Below are positions 1-14,949 of a stretch of 64,000 nucleotides of DNA, piece after piece. The stretch lies in the NCBI RefSeq assembly GCF_051020975.1, contig NC_135040.1:5945501-6009500 (forward strand). Direction: 5' to 3'. Made by a program: the position numbers and the translations under genes. The number at the start of each line of letters is the position of its first letter. Position 1 is the stretch's first letter. A model generated the notes under the pieces. The model was not told where the DNA came from. It did no database searches and was given only the letters and a program-made list of their open reading frames with translations. The stretch is from Osmia lignaria lignaria (lineage: Eukaryota > Arthropoda > Insecta > Hymenoptera > Megachilidae).

Positions 1-3000
1 AACACGCTTGCTCTGAAGACCGGACCCCGACGTAGCAGAGAAACTTGCTCCTCGGATCAAGGAACGAGCCCGAGAATCCCGCTTCTCGGGAAAACTCTCT
101 ATCTGGAAAATCGTTTTCCACGAATGTCTCGCTGACATTATCTCAAACAGTTGCAGAAAGTAGATTCAAAAATTTTCATCAAAGTTAAGAAGAGATGTTA
201 TTTCGAAATTCGTTCAAAATTTTCAGTACCTATACCTATATCTTTGCGTTAGACCTTCTATCCATCTCTTCAACAACTCTCGTCCGCCTCACGGTAATAA
301 TGAAACGCACTTCGGGCTTGCTATATTTATCTTAATCGTCCCCTTCCTTTCGACATCCTTCACCGTCTCGGCTCGCGTTCAAGCCGGTGTTTCCAGACCG
401 ATCCTGTCTTCGAGTTCCCCGTTTTCGGATCGATCGTTCGAGCCAATGGTCGCAGTAGCTACGAGGACACGGACGAGTGCGATTTACGAGCAGTCGGCTT
501 AAAGCTCGTCGCGGAGATCCTCCTCTTTCGGGTTGCCCCTTAGCTAGGCAACCCGGACCGTCGTGCCGCGCCACGCCGCGTCCCTTCCATCTTACGTCTG
601 CTTTGAATCTCGGCTAGTCTCTCGCCCTGTCGTCGACGGGAGGAACCCCCGACGATAAACCCTCTCATCGACGACCGGCTTATCGCCTCGAATTATCCGA
701 AAAGCCACGCTCAGGAAGAAGAAAAAGAAGAAGAAGAAGAAACGAGGGAAGACGACGTTACCTGCCAAGACATAAAGGGAAGGCGGTGTCGTTTGTCCTA
801 CGACTTCCACTTCTTCGCGAAATCGAATGCATTTCGTTTTCGAGATTTCCAGGGATCGCTGGCCTCGTTTCAACAGTCACACTGGATTTCTGGTACTTTA
901 TGAGGGATCGGGTTTGCGAAGCTTGGATTTTCGTACTGATCCGGCCAGTTGGTGAAAAAGTGCCGATGATAATTTTAACTTTCAGTTCCAATAATAATCT
1001 CTCTAAATGGGAACACTCCCTAAATCCACGAGACTAAAGTCATAATTCTATCCTGAAGACGAATGGAGTCACGAAATTTTGATCCTAAATGGCACTATTA
1101 ATTTTCCCGCGATTATTTCCAGCATCGAAGCCGGCTTCGAAAGGAGCCACGATCGGCACGTAACTCGTAAATCCTTTGGATCGCGTAATTCGAGGCAGTT
1201 CTCGCGAACTTTACACCCTACCTTCGGTGTTTGTATCTTAGGTCCCTCGTAAGTACACAGGCCGATAATTTATCGCCAATAATAACGCAGTGTGGCAATC
1301 GGTGGCTCGTCACAACTTTCTTACCCGATGGGTACACATATATCACGCCTCTTGTCCCGTCAGGGCCAACTTTTCCGTTTAATAAGTCCCTACAATTTTT
1401 CAACCTTCCAACAGCCCCCCAAGCCCTCCCCCCGTGTCGACCAGCGAAAGAAACGAGCGAGAAAGATGGAAGCCGATTCTACCCTCGATTTTTCCGAGGG
1501 TCCAAACGACTTTCGCTTTCAAACTCACGTTAAACTCCTCTTCAGCCCTTAACAGGGACCTGTACTTAGAACACGTGAACTCTTTGCAGACGAGGAAACT
1601 TGGCATTTTTCAAATTCGGTTGGCTTTGAAAAATTGATTTGGCTTTTTGGCGTTTTTGCAATTTTAATAAAATGACTATATTTAAATGTTTTTAGCTATT
1701 TTCAAACACTTTTTGGCTTAAACCCAAGGTTTCGAGTTGGCTACCCATGATCAAGACACCATCTTATAAGTGTTATAATGACACTGGACTCTGGTATATA
1801 CATATATATTCTATTTCCGGTAGTATAATGCTGAGTGTTAATTTTATTACTAATAAAAAGGGCGGTAATAAATAAGAATCCAACTTTTTTGCCCGCCCCT
1901 CTGTAAAACAAATGCGCGAATCACTGGAAGTGCATAAAGTGGCTAAAATGGAAAGTAGGATCGTTATCGAGCTTGTTGGACAGGACTCCAGTCTATTCTC
2001 GACAAAAATAAGCAAAGTTCAGGTTTAAACCACGCAAACACGATCGTGAATTCGCGTGGGTTTGCTTTACGCGATGCTTATCCGGATTTATAACGTAATC
2101 ACGATATCGAATGGCCCGGTAACTACTCCCATATTAAGTCTGATTAGAACTTCGCACCCAGAGAAACGTATAGAGTTTTTAGACTCATTTGGAAAGCTTT
2201 ATGATTCGATGGAAGCAATAAACTCATCGGTCCAAAATGAAGACCCAGTAGCTAATTCTTTAATTTAGAATCGATCAGTTTTACTGTTGGAGGTTGCCTG
2301 TGGAATGTTGGATCGTTAGCTGGGCGCAGCAGGAAAGCAAAGGACAATTAGTTATTCCGCTATGCTCACAGTAGCAATAGAACTAATTAGTAGTAGCAAC
2401 AGAAGTCTGAGCACATGTGATCAGAGACAATTTCCTGAGATTCCTACGATACTTTCCTAGATGGAATAGTTCCTGGATCCTATTTCAGTCCATCTGGTAG
2501 ATAAATCTTAGCCATAGCCTCGGGAGGATGCAATGAATCACGGTGCAAAGGATAATCATCCTCGATCTAGTCGATGCGATGGACCAAGTGAAAGATGGAC
2601 TTACCGGTAAAACGAGCAACAAGATTGCTCGTACAAAAGGTGTATATTTAAAAAAAGAAACTCATCTCCGACACTAAGGACATTCATTTTAATGGAAATT
2701 TTTTTTTCTATTCCTCAAGACGTAAGGTGTCCTACTCGAGAGCAAAACCTGCGTGACTTTCGCTTTCGAGCGAACACGTATCCTACCAAAAACCAGGCAC
2801 ACGGTTGAACAAAAAGCCAGGTGCCACAAAGGGGTCCAGAATTGAAGCAAGGAAAATGTAGAACGGCCGAAGAACAAAGAATAGCGACAACGGGATGGAA
2901 TCGCGTTGAGAATGAACAGAGAAGAGATAGAAGACGCGAGAAAGGGAAAGTATAAGCGAAAAAGGGGCAAGAATAAGGGAGACGAGAGAAAAAATAGGAG

Positions 3001-6000
3001 AAGAAAGAGCGAGCTAAATTAAAGGGCGTCGCGAACAAAGGCGGATGTGCCTGGAGAGCAAAAGAGCCGCGTGTAGGTGCAGCATGGTGTATAAGGGTGT
3101 CTACGTTTGGCTCTTCGCCTCGGATCAAAGCGCGTGGCTCCGCTGTTGGCTGTCGGGAATAGAGATGGAAAGCGAGATTCGCGGTGAATTTCAATGTGTT
3201 CCGCAATTCGTGCCTGGAAAACCATTTTCGGCCGGAGGGAGAAGGAAGGCACAGGTAGCACGGAAGAATCGCGGCGATGGATGAAGGACGGAGGATCACA
3301 AAGGGAGGGAAAACTAGAGGAGAGTCCGTGGATCAGGAAAATTACGGACAAGGATGGAATTGAACTGACACTCGATCGATCGAACGGGTACTAGTAAAAC
3401 CTTTAGCCTTTCTTTAAGGTCCACGCTCACTTGAGAGTAAAATCCCTATGAGAAGGTGGTAAATGAGGGACGTTAAATGTTGGGATAACACTGAAACTGA
3501 TAATGGCTGCTACTTTCGTACCCATATCTGTATTCGGAGAATCTTTGGTTAAACTAAAGGGTTGAATGAACGTTTGAACTGTCGGGGCACGATCAACCCC
3601 CTTTTAATCTCTAGCCGATATTCCGATTTAGGTAATGGCTTTGTAACAGTCATTTTCTAGAGCGCACTCGGTTTCTAGAGCTTTCATCTTCGCTCGTTAG
3701 CTTTCATCCCACTTTACGAGCCTAGAGAACACAGCCGTTTTCCAGTTTCCATGAACATTTCTACAGTCTCAGGATCGAGATCGATCACGCGAAATCTCTC
3801 GGTCGAAGTTTGGCGTCACGCGAGGTTACGACGGGTTACGTTTTAACTCCTAACCGAGTAATTGCGACATCGCTCGATGCCGTTTCTCAAGTTATGACAT
3901 CACTGTACGTTGGCTACCGTAGGCATTCACTAGGAACCTGGTGTGGCTTGAACGCATACGATTCGCGAGGCGGGTAGAAAGCGGTGTAGCTTTACGAGAG
4001 CCGAGGAGAGGCGTAGACCGAATCACAGGCACACCTCCCCTGGTTTACCATAAGAATGGTCCCCATTATCCCGTAGATCCGCGCCGGGAGATATTCCAAG
4101 TGGAGAATGGCCGAAGCCAGCTAAGGGGCTGGTGACAGATGCTCTGTATGCAAATTCCCGAGCACCCGTGAAAACCCCATAACACGCCATCCTCTCGCTG
4201 ATTCTGCTCGCCTCCCTCTTCGCTTCTCTTTCCACCTGCTCCCTCTTTACCACTCCTTCAACATTGCCGTTCTCCAAGCCAAGACGTTCGCCGTGATAAA
4301 GACTTTTCTCTCTCTCCCCGTCTCGCTCTTTCCATCATCTTCGTTCCTGCCCTCCCTTTCTCCATCCTGTCGGTACTTCCACCCTCTGATTCTTTCTCCT
4401 CGTTCCACCGCGTCAAGGTAGACGCAGTTGTCTCTGTTTCACCGTTACATAGCCGCTCTTTGTCGTGAACCTGGATGGGAACAAAGGGAAAAGGGGGAGG
4501 CGTATCTCGAAGACGGGAAAGGCGTTAATTGAAAGGAACCATGGCGAGACCCAATAAGATTTCACCGTTTCTACGCGAGAGGAGAAGGTCCAGCGCCAAT
4601 TTCCTGGATCTTCACCCCTAAATAGTGACTATGGATCCAACACGATTGGACATGCCTTTGTTTTTATGGGGTCTTGAATTTGTGCCTTGAAAACGGGCGC
4701 CATCTGCTTTATCTTAATATAGAAATGTGAGATAGTTGCAAATCATGAAATTCCGAAGTGCTCCGAAGTGTAGCCAGATACACGGTAGCTTATACGAAGG
4801 ACAAGGTCTTTCGATACCGACTCTTCAGGTACTCGATTCTTCTCTCTTTTTCCATTCTACATTTTATTTCTTTCTTAGCAGTCTGAAGGTATCTTTTTAT
4901 CGTTTCGGATATTGATCACGATGGTTCAATATCTTATCTGAAGGTAGTAAATCGAATCATCGGTAACGCCCTCTTAATCGCCCGCAGCATTGTACTCGGC
5001 GATTATCTTTTTTAGGCGTGCAAGGAAATTAATTAAATAATCGTATTAATTCCACTGAATTCCCCCAGTCATTCTCCGACCTCCTTCTATCCCCCCTTTA
5101 CCCTATGATCATTACTGGATTCGTGACTGGCAGTTTAAACGTGGGCGACAGCGGAGCGTATCTTGAAATTAATTTAATTAGCGGTCGATTCAAGACCCAA
5201 ACTTCCGTCAAACGCTCGTTAATCGCACCTGTCGTTACCATCGTCCAACGCAGCCTTCACTCGGCGACTCCTTATCGTGGTAACGTGTTTCAAGCGGTTC
5301 TTGTTCTCACGAGGAAAGCCATGAGAAATCAGCCTCTGCTTGAATGTCATCCGAGTTAATCTCACATCGAAATGTGAGCTGTTTATTTTGAAAGTAAAAA
5401 GCTGAGGACGTTTTGCTCTTATTTCCCAAGTGTCATGGATACTTTGGAGAAACCTTGACATTAATTGACGAATTACTTGGATTTCGCGATTTCTTTTTCA
5501 ATCACTGACTACTGCTTTACTAACCAGTAGTATAGTAAACTTATCTATGCCGGTATTTCTGGGATAAGTGAAGCGTTGAAATGGTACCGGGGGCCCACAC
5601 AGGGGAGGGATTTCAGCTGGTAGGATGCCACTTCAAATTTTTTGGCGTGGGTGGTACGAGTCCCACACTGCCCAAGCGCATCCCCTAGCCGAATAGTGCG
5701 AAAGGGACCAACCTGCGCTTACGTAACTGTATTTTCTCTCCTGCCACTCTTGGAGGAGTTCACTCATGAACTCCTTGCGGCAAGTTTCATGCAATCCCCG
5801 TTCAAGTTTCGTTGGGATTCGACTTTTCTCAGTTCATAAAGGTTCCTTGTAACCATCACCGGGCGCCACTTTGCACAAAGGAGAAAGGAGTGGTGCGGAG
5901 AATGAGATAGGGTTGGCGAGAGGGCGGCAAGGACGCGATGGGAGATGAAGCAGAGAGGATAGCCGCGAAATGGTCTGTCGACTTAATACAACGAGAGAGT

Positions 6001-8560
6001 GACGAGGCTACAGACCCGTCGGATGAAATTTCATCGCGGGAATTCAATTAAAAGTAATATACCGAAGGGTCGGATTCCGAGAGAAAAAGCAGTCGTTCGT
6101 TGATGGATAGATAAGTAAATACTTGAATAGACGAACAGATTTATCATCGAGCAGTGTTTAACGTCTCTATTTAACCCTGTTAGAAAATGAAAGACATCTT
6201 GAGTAACAAACAGTAATCGGACGTTATTTAAAAAACGCAGGTTCGTAATTCCAGGATGATTCATCAAATAAATAGAAGATAAACGGGAGACTCCTTTGAC
6301 GAACTCGTTAAGTTCCTAACTGACCGTTTTAATTTAATCAAACTACCAGGCTCGAGAATTCCTTCTGACGCCTTCATTATTCTATGTCCGCACCTTTCTC
6401 CGGGATCAGGCTAAAAGAATCCTCGCAAGAAAACGGCGGAGGGGTCGAATTAAGAATGAAAATATCTCGTGCCCTCCTCCTAAGAAACGGAACGACGACG
6501 TCCGCCATCAGCAGAAAATTCGAGATGGACCAAAAAAAGTTTTCACGACTCCTTATTGTTTCGACGACAATTAGGAGGAAGCTAGAGTGGCAGGGGACGA
6601 AGATGTGTTCTCCTGGAAAAAAAACCGACCCTGGAGGGCGGTCGCGCTATCGTAAACTTTCCCGCCTTGTACTGCCGGAAAATTCGTTCAAAATCGTTTG
6701 AATTCTTGTCTGGCAAGATGAACGGTCGACGCGATTTCGGAATACTGATGCGTCACGCTGAATATCGAGGGTTGGAACATCGTTTGTTTCTTCATTCCCG
6801 TTGTCTCGCTTTCCGAATGGAAAAAGCGAATGCGGTTCGAATAACCTATCCAAGAAATATCGCGGAAATAATAGAGGCACGTATAGGGGTTTGGTGTACA
6901 TGATACATTTTTATGGTTCGTAATGGTTAGGGATTGCCAGTTTACGAGGCTACTTGGGTATCTGAACCGAGTAGACGTAAACGTAAATGCAAATAAGTCC
7001 GTCGAGTTAAAATAACAATCAACTATCGCTATGTCCAAAGTGGACAGGAATTGATGTTCATCCAGAACGGTGTTAGGCACATCAATCCTCTGCACTTTAC
7101 CCGCATTCCTCGTTGTCAACCGCAGGAATGCGCGTATTGTTCATTTACAGGGTCCATTTGGACCAACTGGACCATGGAATACGATCATCGTCACGTGCCT
7201 GAATGGTTGCCAGAGATCCCTTAACTAAAATGGAACATTTAGAATCAGGGAATTCATGCCTTGGAAAATGAAGAGCGATCAAATTCCTACGGGAGAATTG
7301 TCCTATATGTTTCTTACTTTATTGGGACACGTTTTCTCTTCAGTTCCCCGTGATTCGATTTCACCGTTGTTGGCATTATTCCAGCAGGAATACCGATATT
7401 TTCGGGAGTGATCGTCAGGGAGATGATCGGTCGAAACGTGTTCGTTCAAATTCTTCGGTGACACTCGATTTTCATACTGTAGGATCAGGGAGACGACTGT
7501 GTGTTGCAACAAGAAATTCATGAGAACGAAAGGGAAGTGATCCGGAAGTGTGCCAAGAAAAAAAGGAAGGGGATAAAAAATAACGAGCACCAGTTTAAGG
7601 TGGGGAAGGAGCGATAAACGTCGGGAAATGAAACGTTCTTCTTTCCCTCCGGTTTAACGTCCGCCCGCGGAAATGCGCCCTTGAAAGTTCAAGTCCCTGC
7701 CTTTATCCGTTTATCGCGGCAACAAACGCTCGTAAACTATCACGATTCTGGCAGCTATTCGATTTTTCAGCGAATCGACGCTCTCGGTGAACCCTTCTAA
7801 ATTTTCAGGATTTAAAAAGTTCAGTTCTGAACCCTTAAATTTTCATCCGAGTCATTTTTTAATCTTCGTCAATAGCAATAAGCCAACTGTGTCATCCAAT
7901 TATCCCCTTCTGGAAACATTTGCCGATTCGACGAGTCGTTTCCGCGGTTTCTCGCGGTTCTGTTTACCGTCAACTCGGCAATAGCCATTACTTTGGAAAT
8001 ATCTCGGGGAGGTAATCGATGCGAAGCTCGGGGGTGGCTTGGCAGCGTCAGGATTTACGGCCACTTCGAAGGCGGGGATCCATTAGAATCCGACGACGTT
8101 GGCAAGAGTGCAAGTAAGGAAATACAGAACGCGTGGAAGCAACCCCACACGCGGCATACGGTACGCGTTTTCCATCGAGCAAATAGAATCTGCGGTCGTC
8201 GCCAGCGTTCCGCCCCGTGCATTCGACTCGGAATTTCTCTACGCGTCCCTTTCCCGGAAAAGTCGGCTGTCCCTTTCTCTTTATCGTGGAAATTCCGCCC
8301 ATTTACTGTCTGAGATTGTTAGTGCTTCGGACGAGAGAAGGAGAGATAGGGAGGAGAGTCGGGCAGGGCAGCCGGCAGCAGGTGGTCTGCCCCACGGTTT
8401 TACGAGCGGTCACCAAAGGGCAGTATACCGGATGTCGTTTACATGCGAATCGCTCATCGGGGAGAAACTCCGGCGCGGATAAACTCTGGATTTCCGCGGG
8501 CCCGTAATTTATGCTAACTTACCGATTCCACGTCGTTTCGGTGAGGGCGATTGGTTTCAG
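1..8560. other. gene-free region, left part
   Basis: No exon with family similarity or a consistent splice pattern is seen on either strand. A purine-rich stretch at about 2,840-3,015 and a pyrimidine-rich stretch at about 4,190-4,420 (+ strand) give long but low-complexity open frames. AT-rich patches with TTAATTAAA-like motifs (around 5,030 and 5,170) could be homeodomain sites, which is guesswork. Confidence 0.5.
715..741 (+). repeat. (GAA)n-like microsatellite
   Basis: GAAGAAGAAAAAGAAGAAG-type run of about 27 nt, one imperfect interruption. Nothing suggests it is coding. Confidence 0.9.
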
Positions 8561-8572
8561 CCCCCCCCCCCC
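8561..8572 (+). repeat. poly(C) run
   Basis: Twelve consecutive C. Such G/C homopolymers are uncommon in AT-leaning insect DNA and are prone to sequencing error. Confidence 0.95.
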
Positions 8573-11500
8573 ATCATGAGATTCGAACGCTTACCCTATC
8601 TGGAATTGGATTTTTAATGCTGCGCTTCGTTCCTTGTTTGTCCATCGATCGTGTAATCGAATTTAAACTACATTTGGGTTTAGTTAGGTATAATGTGGTC
8701 TGATAATATTTTATAAACACAAGCGTTTGTAGGGCACTTACAATTAGATTCGTATCGAAAGCAGCTGCCTCAAGCAATAATTTTCCAAGCATACTTTCTC
8801 CATCCATTTCGAGACACGCTATAGACAAATGTTCCGAAAGCTGTTGCACTCCCATAGGAGTTGGCAAGACAGTCACCATCGATCATAGAGCAGCGTGTCC
8901 CCTATAAGACGGATCGTCGATGGGTACCATCGAAACGATCTCGTTATCGACGCTAGCTGTTCCATCTCCATAGGAATTTTTTTTATGGCACTTTGAATTT
9001 CAAAGTCTTTCCCATAAGCAGGAAAGCCTGGCAGAGTCGCGACAGTCCTCTGGAAACGGGGGGATGATACGTCAGCCTTGAGTTCATCAGCGGAACGAGT
9101 ATCCATCGTGAATACTAATGCATCGTGATCGAGGATCGAGGGCTGGGGGGGTGGTTCGGTCCTCTTGTACTCGTGCTTGAGCGCCGATATAGTTGAACCA
9201 CCCCCGTAATTTCGTGTCCGTCCACCGTTAGCCTGTAAATCCGACGAGGCTAAGACGATTCTTTCCGCTTTCCTCGCACGAAGTATCGTATTTCCATGTC
9301 CAAATAGTCTTTATGATCGTTATCCGAAAATGGCGTGGGTGAATAGCGAGAGGGGCGAAGGGAGGTGGAGGTTTCTTTTGTGAACTTGGCATGATCCGAG
9401 GGAGATTACGGGGGATATGGGAATATGAAATGGGGATTTTATTTTTGAGCTGGCAATATGATATTAGGACCAAGGTGGATTTTCTTCTATCAACCCTTTA
9501 TAAGTAAACTTCTAAATTCTAAAAAAAAAAAAAGGAATGCGAACGACAAGTGGAAGGTTGAAAAATCATGATTAGCGGTGGGGCGAAGAGAAACCGGAAA
9601 GAGGCAGCGTGGTCGCGCGAAGCAGCCACGTGCTTCCAGTCGAGCGTCGACGAAAATTACCGAACGCGGCCGAACTTGAGATTTCGTGTTGGCACCGGGT
9701 GTCGGAATGCTATGCCGTCAGTCGTAGGCGCGTGCCACGTATAGATAGGTCGTGTGTACGTTTATTCGTTCGCGTTCCGTGTTTACGACATTTTCCTTCT
9801 TCGTCCGTTAAACAAATACAATTACTTTCTATTTTTGATCGTAAATGAATAAATTTTTCGAGCGAACCGTTGATGCGTAAATACTTTTGTGATCATAAAA
9901 CTTTTCGACAATTCATCGATTATAAATCAAGTGTATTTTTCTACTAAGTGGTGAGGCGTGATGCGGTGAAGGACACAGTCCGTTGCCAGAGTATCGTATT
10001 TCAAAACTTCAACGATGCGAGGCTGACCGTGAAACTGAGATGAAGAATCATTCGAGAACGTGCCGTTGGCAACAGCAGATCAGATAAGAGGTAGGAAAAA
10101 AAACCATTGTTTTCTTTAGTGTGGCCCGTTACAGTTTTCGGTTCGAATTGCCTTACGTTTAAAAAATATCGCATAGATGGTGTCGATTTCGATGTAATTT
10201 CCAAATACTTGACACGTATTTTTTATTATTGGTAATCGTTTACTTTAGAAAAACGAAAAGTACGATACAATTATTTACAAGTGCGTTTAAAAATTTGGGA
10301 ACCACACTAATGTGGGAACCAAAGCATCAGCCACTTCCGGTTTTACAAAAGCCCTGGTTCTATTTGTGACGGTTATTTGCGTGCAAGAAAAAAATTGAGA
10401 GGGAAAACGTCGAGAGAAAGAAAGACAGTTGGACAGTCTTTGAAGATGCGCCAATTAGCGAGCAGGTTTTCAAGTCGGTGCGCGCAAAGTAGAGAAACCG
10501 AGGAGCCGGCATGGCACTCTGTGCCCGTGGCCCTTTTCACCATATCCCGCGTTGTGATTTTTAATTAGCCTCCGGTCCGCGATGCCCGGAACGCGAGATT
10601 AAAACGCCCTGCCGTGTATTCACTGTTGCGGTTTGGTCCTCCTGTTTCTTCCGCCGGAAAATACGATGAACCGTAGCGTGCACGCGCGATACGCTGTTTT
10701 GAGAACTTAAGTGAAAAGGGTCGTCTTCTCTCCTCGAGATACATGGAAGTTGCAAAGCGATGAAAATCAAAGTAACATTCAATTGTTGGTATTATTTCGA
10801 TAGAGTGGGACAGAAATAAATAACTTAATCCAACCAAAACAATGCGTTTTTGACAGTATTTTGCATTTAATATTCAATTGTTTAACAGAGTAATTAATTT
10901 TAAGATCTCAAAACTTAAAGCTTTCATATTTCCACCCCATTATCTGAAAACTTTAGCAATTTAGCAACTGAAAAAATTTAACGTAAACTTTAACGACCCC
11001 TTTCTAAGATACTCTATAAAGCCGAAACGGTAGAAAAAGTTCGATAAGTCGACGGTAAACTTAAAAAAGGAAGAAAGAAGAAGGGGCATCTGGCGGATCC
11101 CTGATAAGACAGAGGGATATCCAGGCCAGGGGTAAAAATCAGCGTGGCGGCTTGGACAGTAGCGTCGGTTCGAGTTTCGACTATTTGTCCTCGAAAGACA
11201 AGATCCTAATGGGAAAGTAATCCCTTTCGGGTAAGCGGCGGTACAGATAAAGAGCCCGGGCGTAAGAGATCCGAGAAGATACTTTGGTATTGCATGCTCG
11301 CGGCAACCTGGATGAGGTTCTTCCAGATCAGGTCCTACGATAAGGTTCCCTCTTTTCGGAAAGCTCGCCAGGAATTTGTCTTCCACCATCCAGACGGCTG
11401 CTACATTTTCGAAAGCCTTCTAAAACGTTCCAGCCGAGATTAAGACCGGCCACGATAAATTACCACCGCAAACTTTGGAATTAACGTCATATTTTAAGGG

Positions 11501-14060
11501 ACTTATCAAGAATTCAAGATCACTTGATAAAAATAATTAATTTATCAATTTGGATCTTTGATGAGTCTATTGCTTAACGTCTTACCCTACAACATCGTGT
11601 CATACGTATCAAATTCGGCTGGAACGTTTAGTATGGTTGAATTTTTAGTTGAATTCTAATTTTAATTTGCTCAGCCAAGGATCGTTGAATGTTACGACTG
11701 CATTATATTTCATTTTTCTTTATTTGTATTAAAATTGAAGCAACTAACATTTAGCTTTGACTGACACAATTGTCGAACAAATAGGCGAACGGGTTAAGAG
11801 TTATTCTTAATGCTTCAACCTCCATAACCATGGAGTCCGTAGTGTCTCTCTCTCCGTCAACTGGTCGGAAATAATAGTTGTCTCATCAGTCGGAAATGAA
11901 TGCTTTAGATTAACACGATAAGCTGGTAAATGCGAACGATGCCTTAGATGTAATACCAAGCTTCAGGCAGCGGGGATCCCCGGCCGGTTGACGACTTCGT
12001 AACCTGAAGATTCGTCAACGTCAGACCCCATTAGCAGCAGCCCTTCGTCGACGCTCGACTCGCTAATTCCCTCTTACGCTGAATACGTTTGCCTGGTGCG
12101 AGATATGCTTTATACGGGTGTCGTTGCGATCGTCTTAATCAATGACCCGCGTGTGTTATTTTACAATTAGCAGCTACTAGCCGGTGATCGTTGATTTCCT
12201 ATGAATTTCCTATGAATCATGTAAATCTGGTTTTTGGAAAATTACACGTTATAAACGATTCCCGCGATTTACAACCTAGCTGAAGTTTGTCGAGCGTCGA
12301 ACACCAGTTACCTGTAACAGATGGGGAAAGTTGGCGTGATTCATTGGAAAGGAGGAAACGATAAGGGCCGAGAAAAAAGTGAAATTAAGAACGACCTGTT
12401 ATTGGATCGAGGACGGGATTAGAAAAGACGGGGAAGATATATTGCGTCAAATATTTAACTTAGAAAGCGGCGAAGCGACGAAGGGTGGCGAGGGCGTATG
12501 AAAGGGATTCGCTCTTCAAGATCGTCGTCCCATCGATGACCGACAAATATACGAAAGATCCAATTACTAATGACCAAGTGGTTAAACAAGCTTGGCATCC
12601 TATGCTCGATGAGTCACATCCAATTACCAAGGGTCTTGTTTGGATATCATTAGAGACGAATAGAACCTCTAATTTGTTTAGATAGAATTTTGCAAAATCA
12701 ATCAAACACGAATGATTCACGACGAGCCATGAATTTATCATAGCCTATACGTATAGGCAGAATTTCCTGTAGTAATAACATTATTTTTTTCGCGAATATC
12801 TCTCAAAGTAATCGAGTCCGACGTATAGCTTAGAGGAAAAAAGTTGCTTAAAACGTCGAATTGTGCAACATATTTAAAAATCATCGAAATCGGAGGGGGA
12901 GTAGCTTTTCTACAAGTTCCACCGAGATAAAAGACAGAAGCTCCGAGTGTCAAGTTTATGGTAAACCTTTCTGTCAAGGCTTCTGTCAAAAGTCAGCATC
13001 GAAACCGAGTAGCGACGCGGTTCACCCCTTTGGCACGTCCAAAAATAGTTGCGCCATCGTTGTGGCAGGTTTACAAAACGAACAGCGAAGGGAATATGTC
13101 CTTCGTCCTAGCAGGGGTGTAAGAACCGGTGGGGTAGAGGGAAGTGTATCGCTGCAAGATCGCGGGTTCGACTTCTATTTCGGTCGGTGCGTGTCGCGGT
13201 ACGGTGCCATTCGTTTCGACGGGTATTTTTAAAGGTTTCCCCCTTCACTCCTTGGAATCTCCTTGTGAGGTATACGCGGCGCACAGGGGACCGTATCGTC
13301 CCGTGCAATATTTTCAACCTGCCGCCGCCCCTCGAGAGTTCCTCTTATTTCACCGACAATCCTCGTAATTCAGCGAAGCGACGCACGCTTTTACCCGCCG
13401 GAGGAAGAGCGGCGACTTTGTTGTGTCGCGAGCTGATGTTGACGCTAAATGTTATGACTTTGTCGCCGTGAAGACCGGTGCTTCCGTTGTCATGACACTG
13501 GATTTCATGTTGCGACACGGGGTGGATAAAAAGGGTCTAGATTGAGTTATTCTTATTCTTAGTTACAGAGAGACTTAAGTTGCACCTGATTATTATTATC
13601 TACTAGTAAAATATTTTGGACAAGTGGATTGGTAGAAAAAGGAAATCCAACCAATCAACAGAGTCGTTTGCGAGAACGTATATCGCCGGTGTCAGATTGA
13701 TGTGCGCGAAGGTAGAAAGAAAAATGAGGGGGTGCATTCGAAGAGATTTCGATTCCCGTTGGATTTCCTTGTCAGTGGGCAGGTTTTTCCCTTGATTTCT
13801 CGATTTTCCTTCGCGACACCTTCCAACCCGAGGGTAAATATTTGATGTGATTTTTCATCCCCAACCCACCCCTGCTCAACCTTCAGATTCGCACTCTCGT
13901 TACTCCTCTCCCTTTTACTTTTTTCTTCTTCTTCGAGTCTGCACGTTTTCAATGATAATCTCCTTTACCACCCTACGTATCTCGGTTTGTTAAACTTTTA
14001 CGCCCGTTGTTTACGCCTGGTTCCGGTTTCTTTTCGCGTTCCTCGAGTTAAGGGTCGCAC
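8573..14060. other. gene-free region
   Basis: No supportable gene. It contains an A13 run at 9521-9533 and a small hairpin with GGGAACC direct repeats at about 10,297-10,320 (CCACACTAATGTGG core). A CpG-rich patch around 9,600-9,760 could be promoter-like but leads to no visible gene. Confidence 0.5.
9521..9533 (+). repeat. poly(A) run
   Basis: Thirteen consecutive A. There are no visible target-site duplications or gene-like sequence upstream to make it a retroposed tail. Confidence 0.9.
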
Positions 14061-14078
14061 GTGGCGCAGAAAGCGGGG

Positions 14079-14144
14079 AGAAAATACGACGTCTTAACCG
14101 TTTCAAGGGTTGCAAAAGTACTTACCGTGGGGATGTGTCGCGTG
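14079..14144 (+). repeat. weak repeat pair, copy 1
   Basis: Aligned without gaps to 14950-15015. The first 30 nt match at 23 positions, and in one frame both copies read R-K-[Y/F]-D-V-L-T-V-S-R with mostly synonymous differences. Further on both have M-[C/F]-R-[V/I] at the same spacing. A chance match of this quality is possible in a window this large. Confidence 0.35.
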
Positions 14145-14949
14145 CGCATATGGTACATGCATCATTGCGGTTGGAACGAGGCGAGGTTCTTCAGCGTTTA
14201 TCTACCCTCCTGGCTCTCCGCTATTGCCAGAATGCTGCGATAAGAATAGAGATTCGCGCGACCACTGTGCAGATAACGTTTGTTCCAAAAAAGCTTTACG
14301 ATTCTTGTTGAACGAGGATAAACGAGCCTGGCCTGTTACTGTTCCGAAGAACAGGAAACGGGTGCAAGGGAGGGCACGTAGAAGTGGAAGCTTTGTTAAG
14401 TTACACCGGGAAGAAACTTTTCACCTTTAATTGGAATATTTTCTAAGGTTGAATAAAATTGAATGGGCGAATAGAGGTTGGAATTGAAAATAGTTTCAGG
14501 AGTTCGGGGATGAATTATGATATTAATAATGATGAAAGTTTAAGAGAATAGGGAATATCTCTGTAGAATTTTAAAGCCTCGAAAAATTAGAATATCTCAA
14601 TAATTCATCCCCTCGATCATCCGCGCCTTTCCCCTGGAACAAAGAATTCGATTTCTCCGAATCCTCTGTCAGAAAAAAAAGGGAAAATGAAAATATTCAT
14701 CTTAAATATGCTGGCTTCGTTCTTCATCGACACGAAATCCAGGCTCGTAACTTCGGTTCGCGAGGCTCCACCCCCTTGTTGCAAGCTTCGCAACGGAACA
14801 ATCTCGGTTTAGATCGAACCACCGACTCGGTTCGACGTTTCTTTTCTCCCGAGTGTCGTTACCACGCGAGCGAAGCAACGCGACGCGAATTTCGATTCGC
14901 CGTTTTACATATGCTGACGATCGAGTCGCACATGGGACCCTCCTCGAGG

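Noticed and set aside
2715..3299. 194-codon minus-strand open frame
   Set aside because: Lies on the pyrimidine strand of a purine-rich tract. Low complexity, no family resemblance.
9700..9760. Initiator-like TCAGTC with a near-DPE sequence in a CpG-rich patch
   Set aside because: The downstream element matches only partly, and no gene follows on the strand.
13130..13180. tRNA-like B-box GGGTTCGACTTC with a loose A-box upstream
   Set aside because: No T-stem, acceptor stem or anticodon arm can be formed. Not a tRNA gene.
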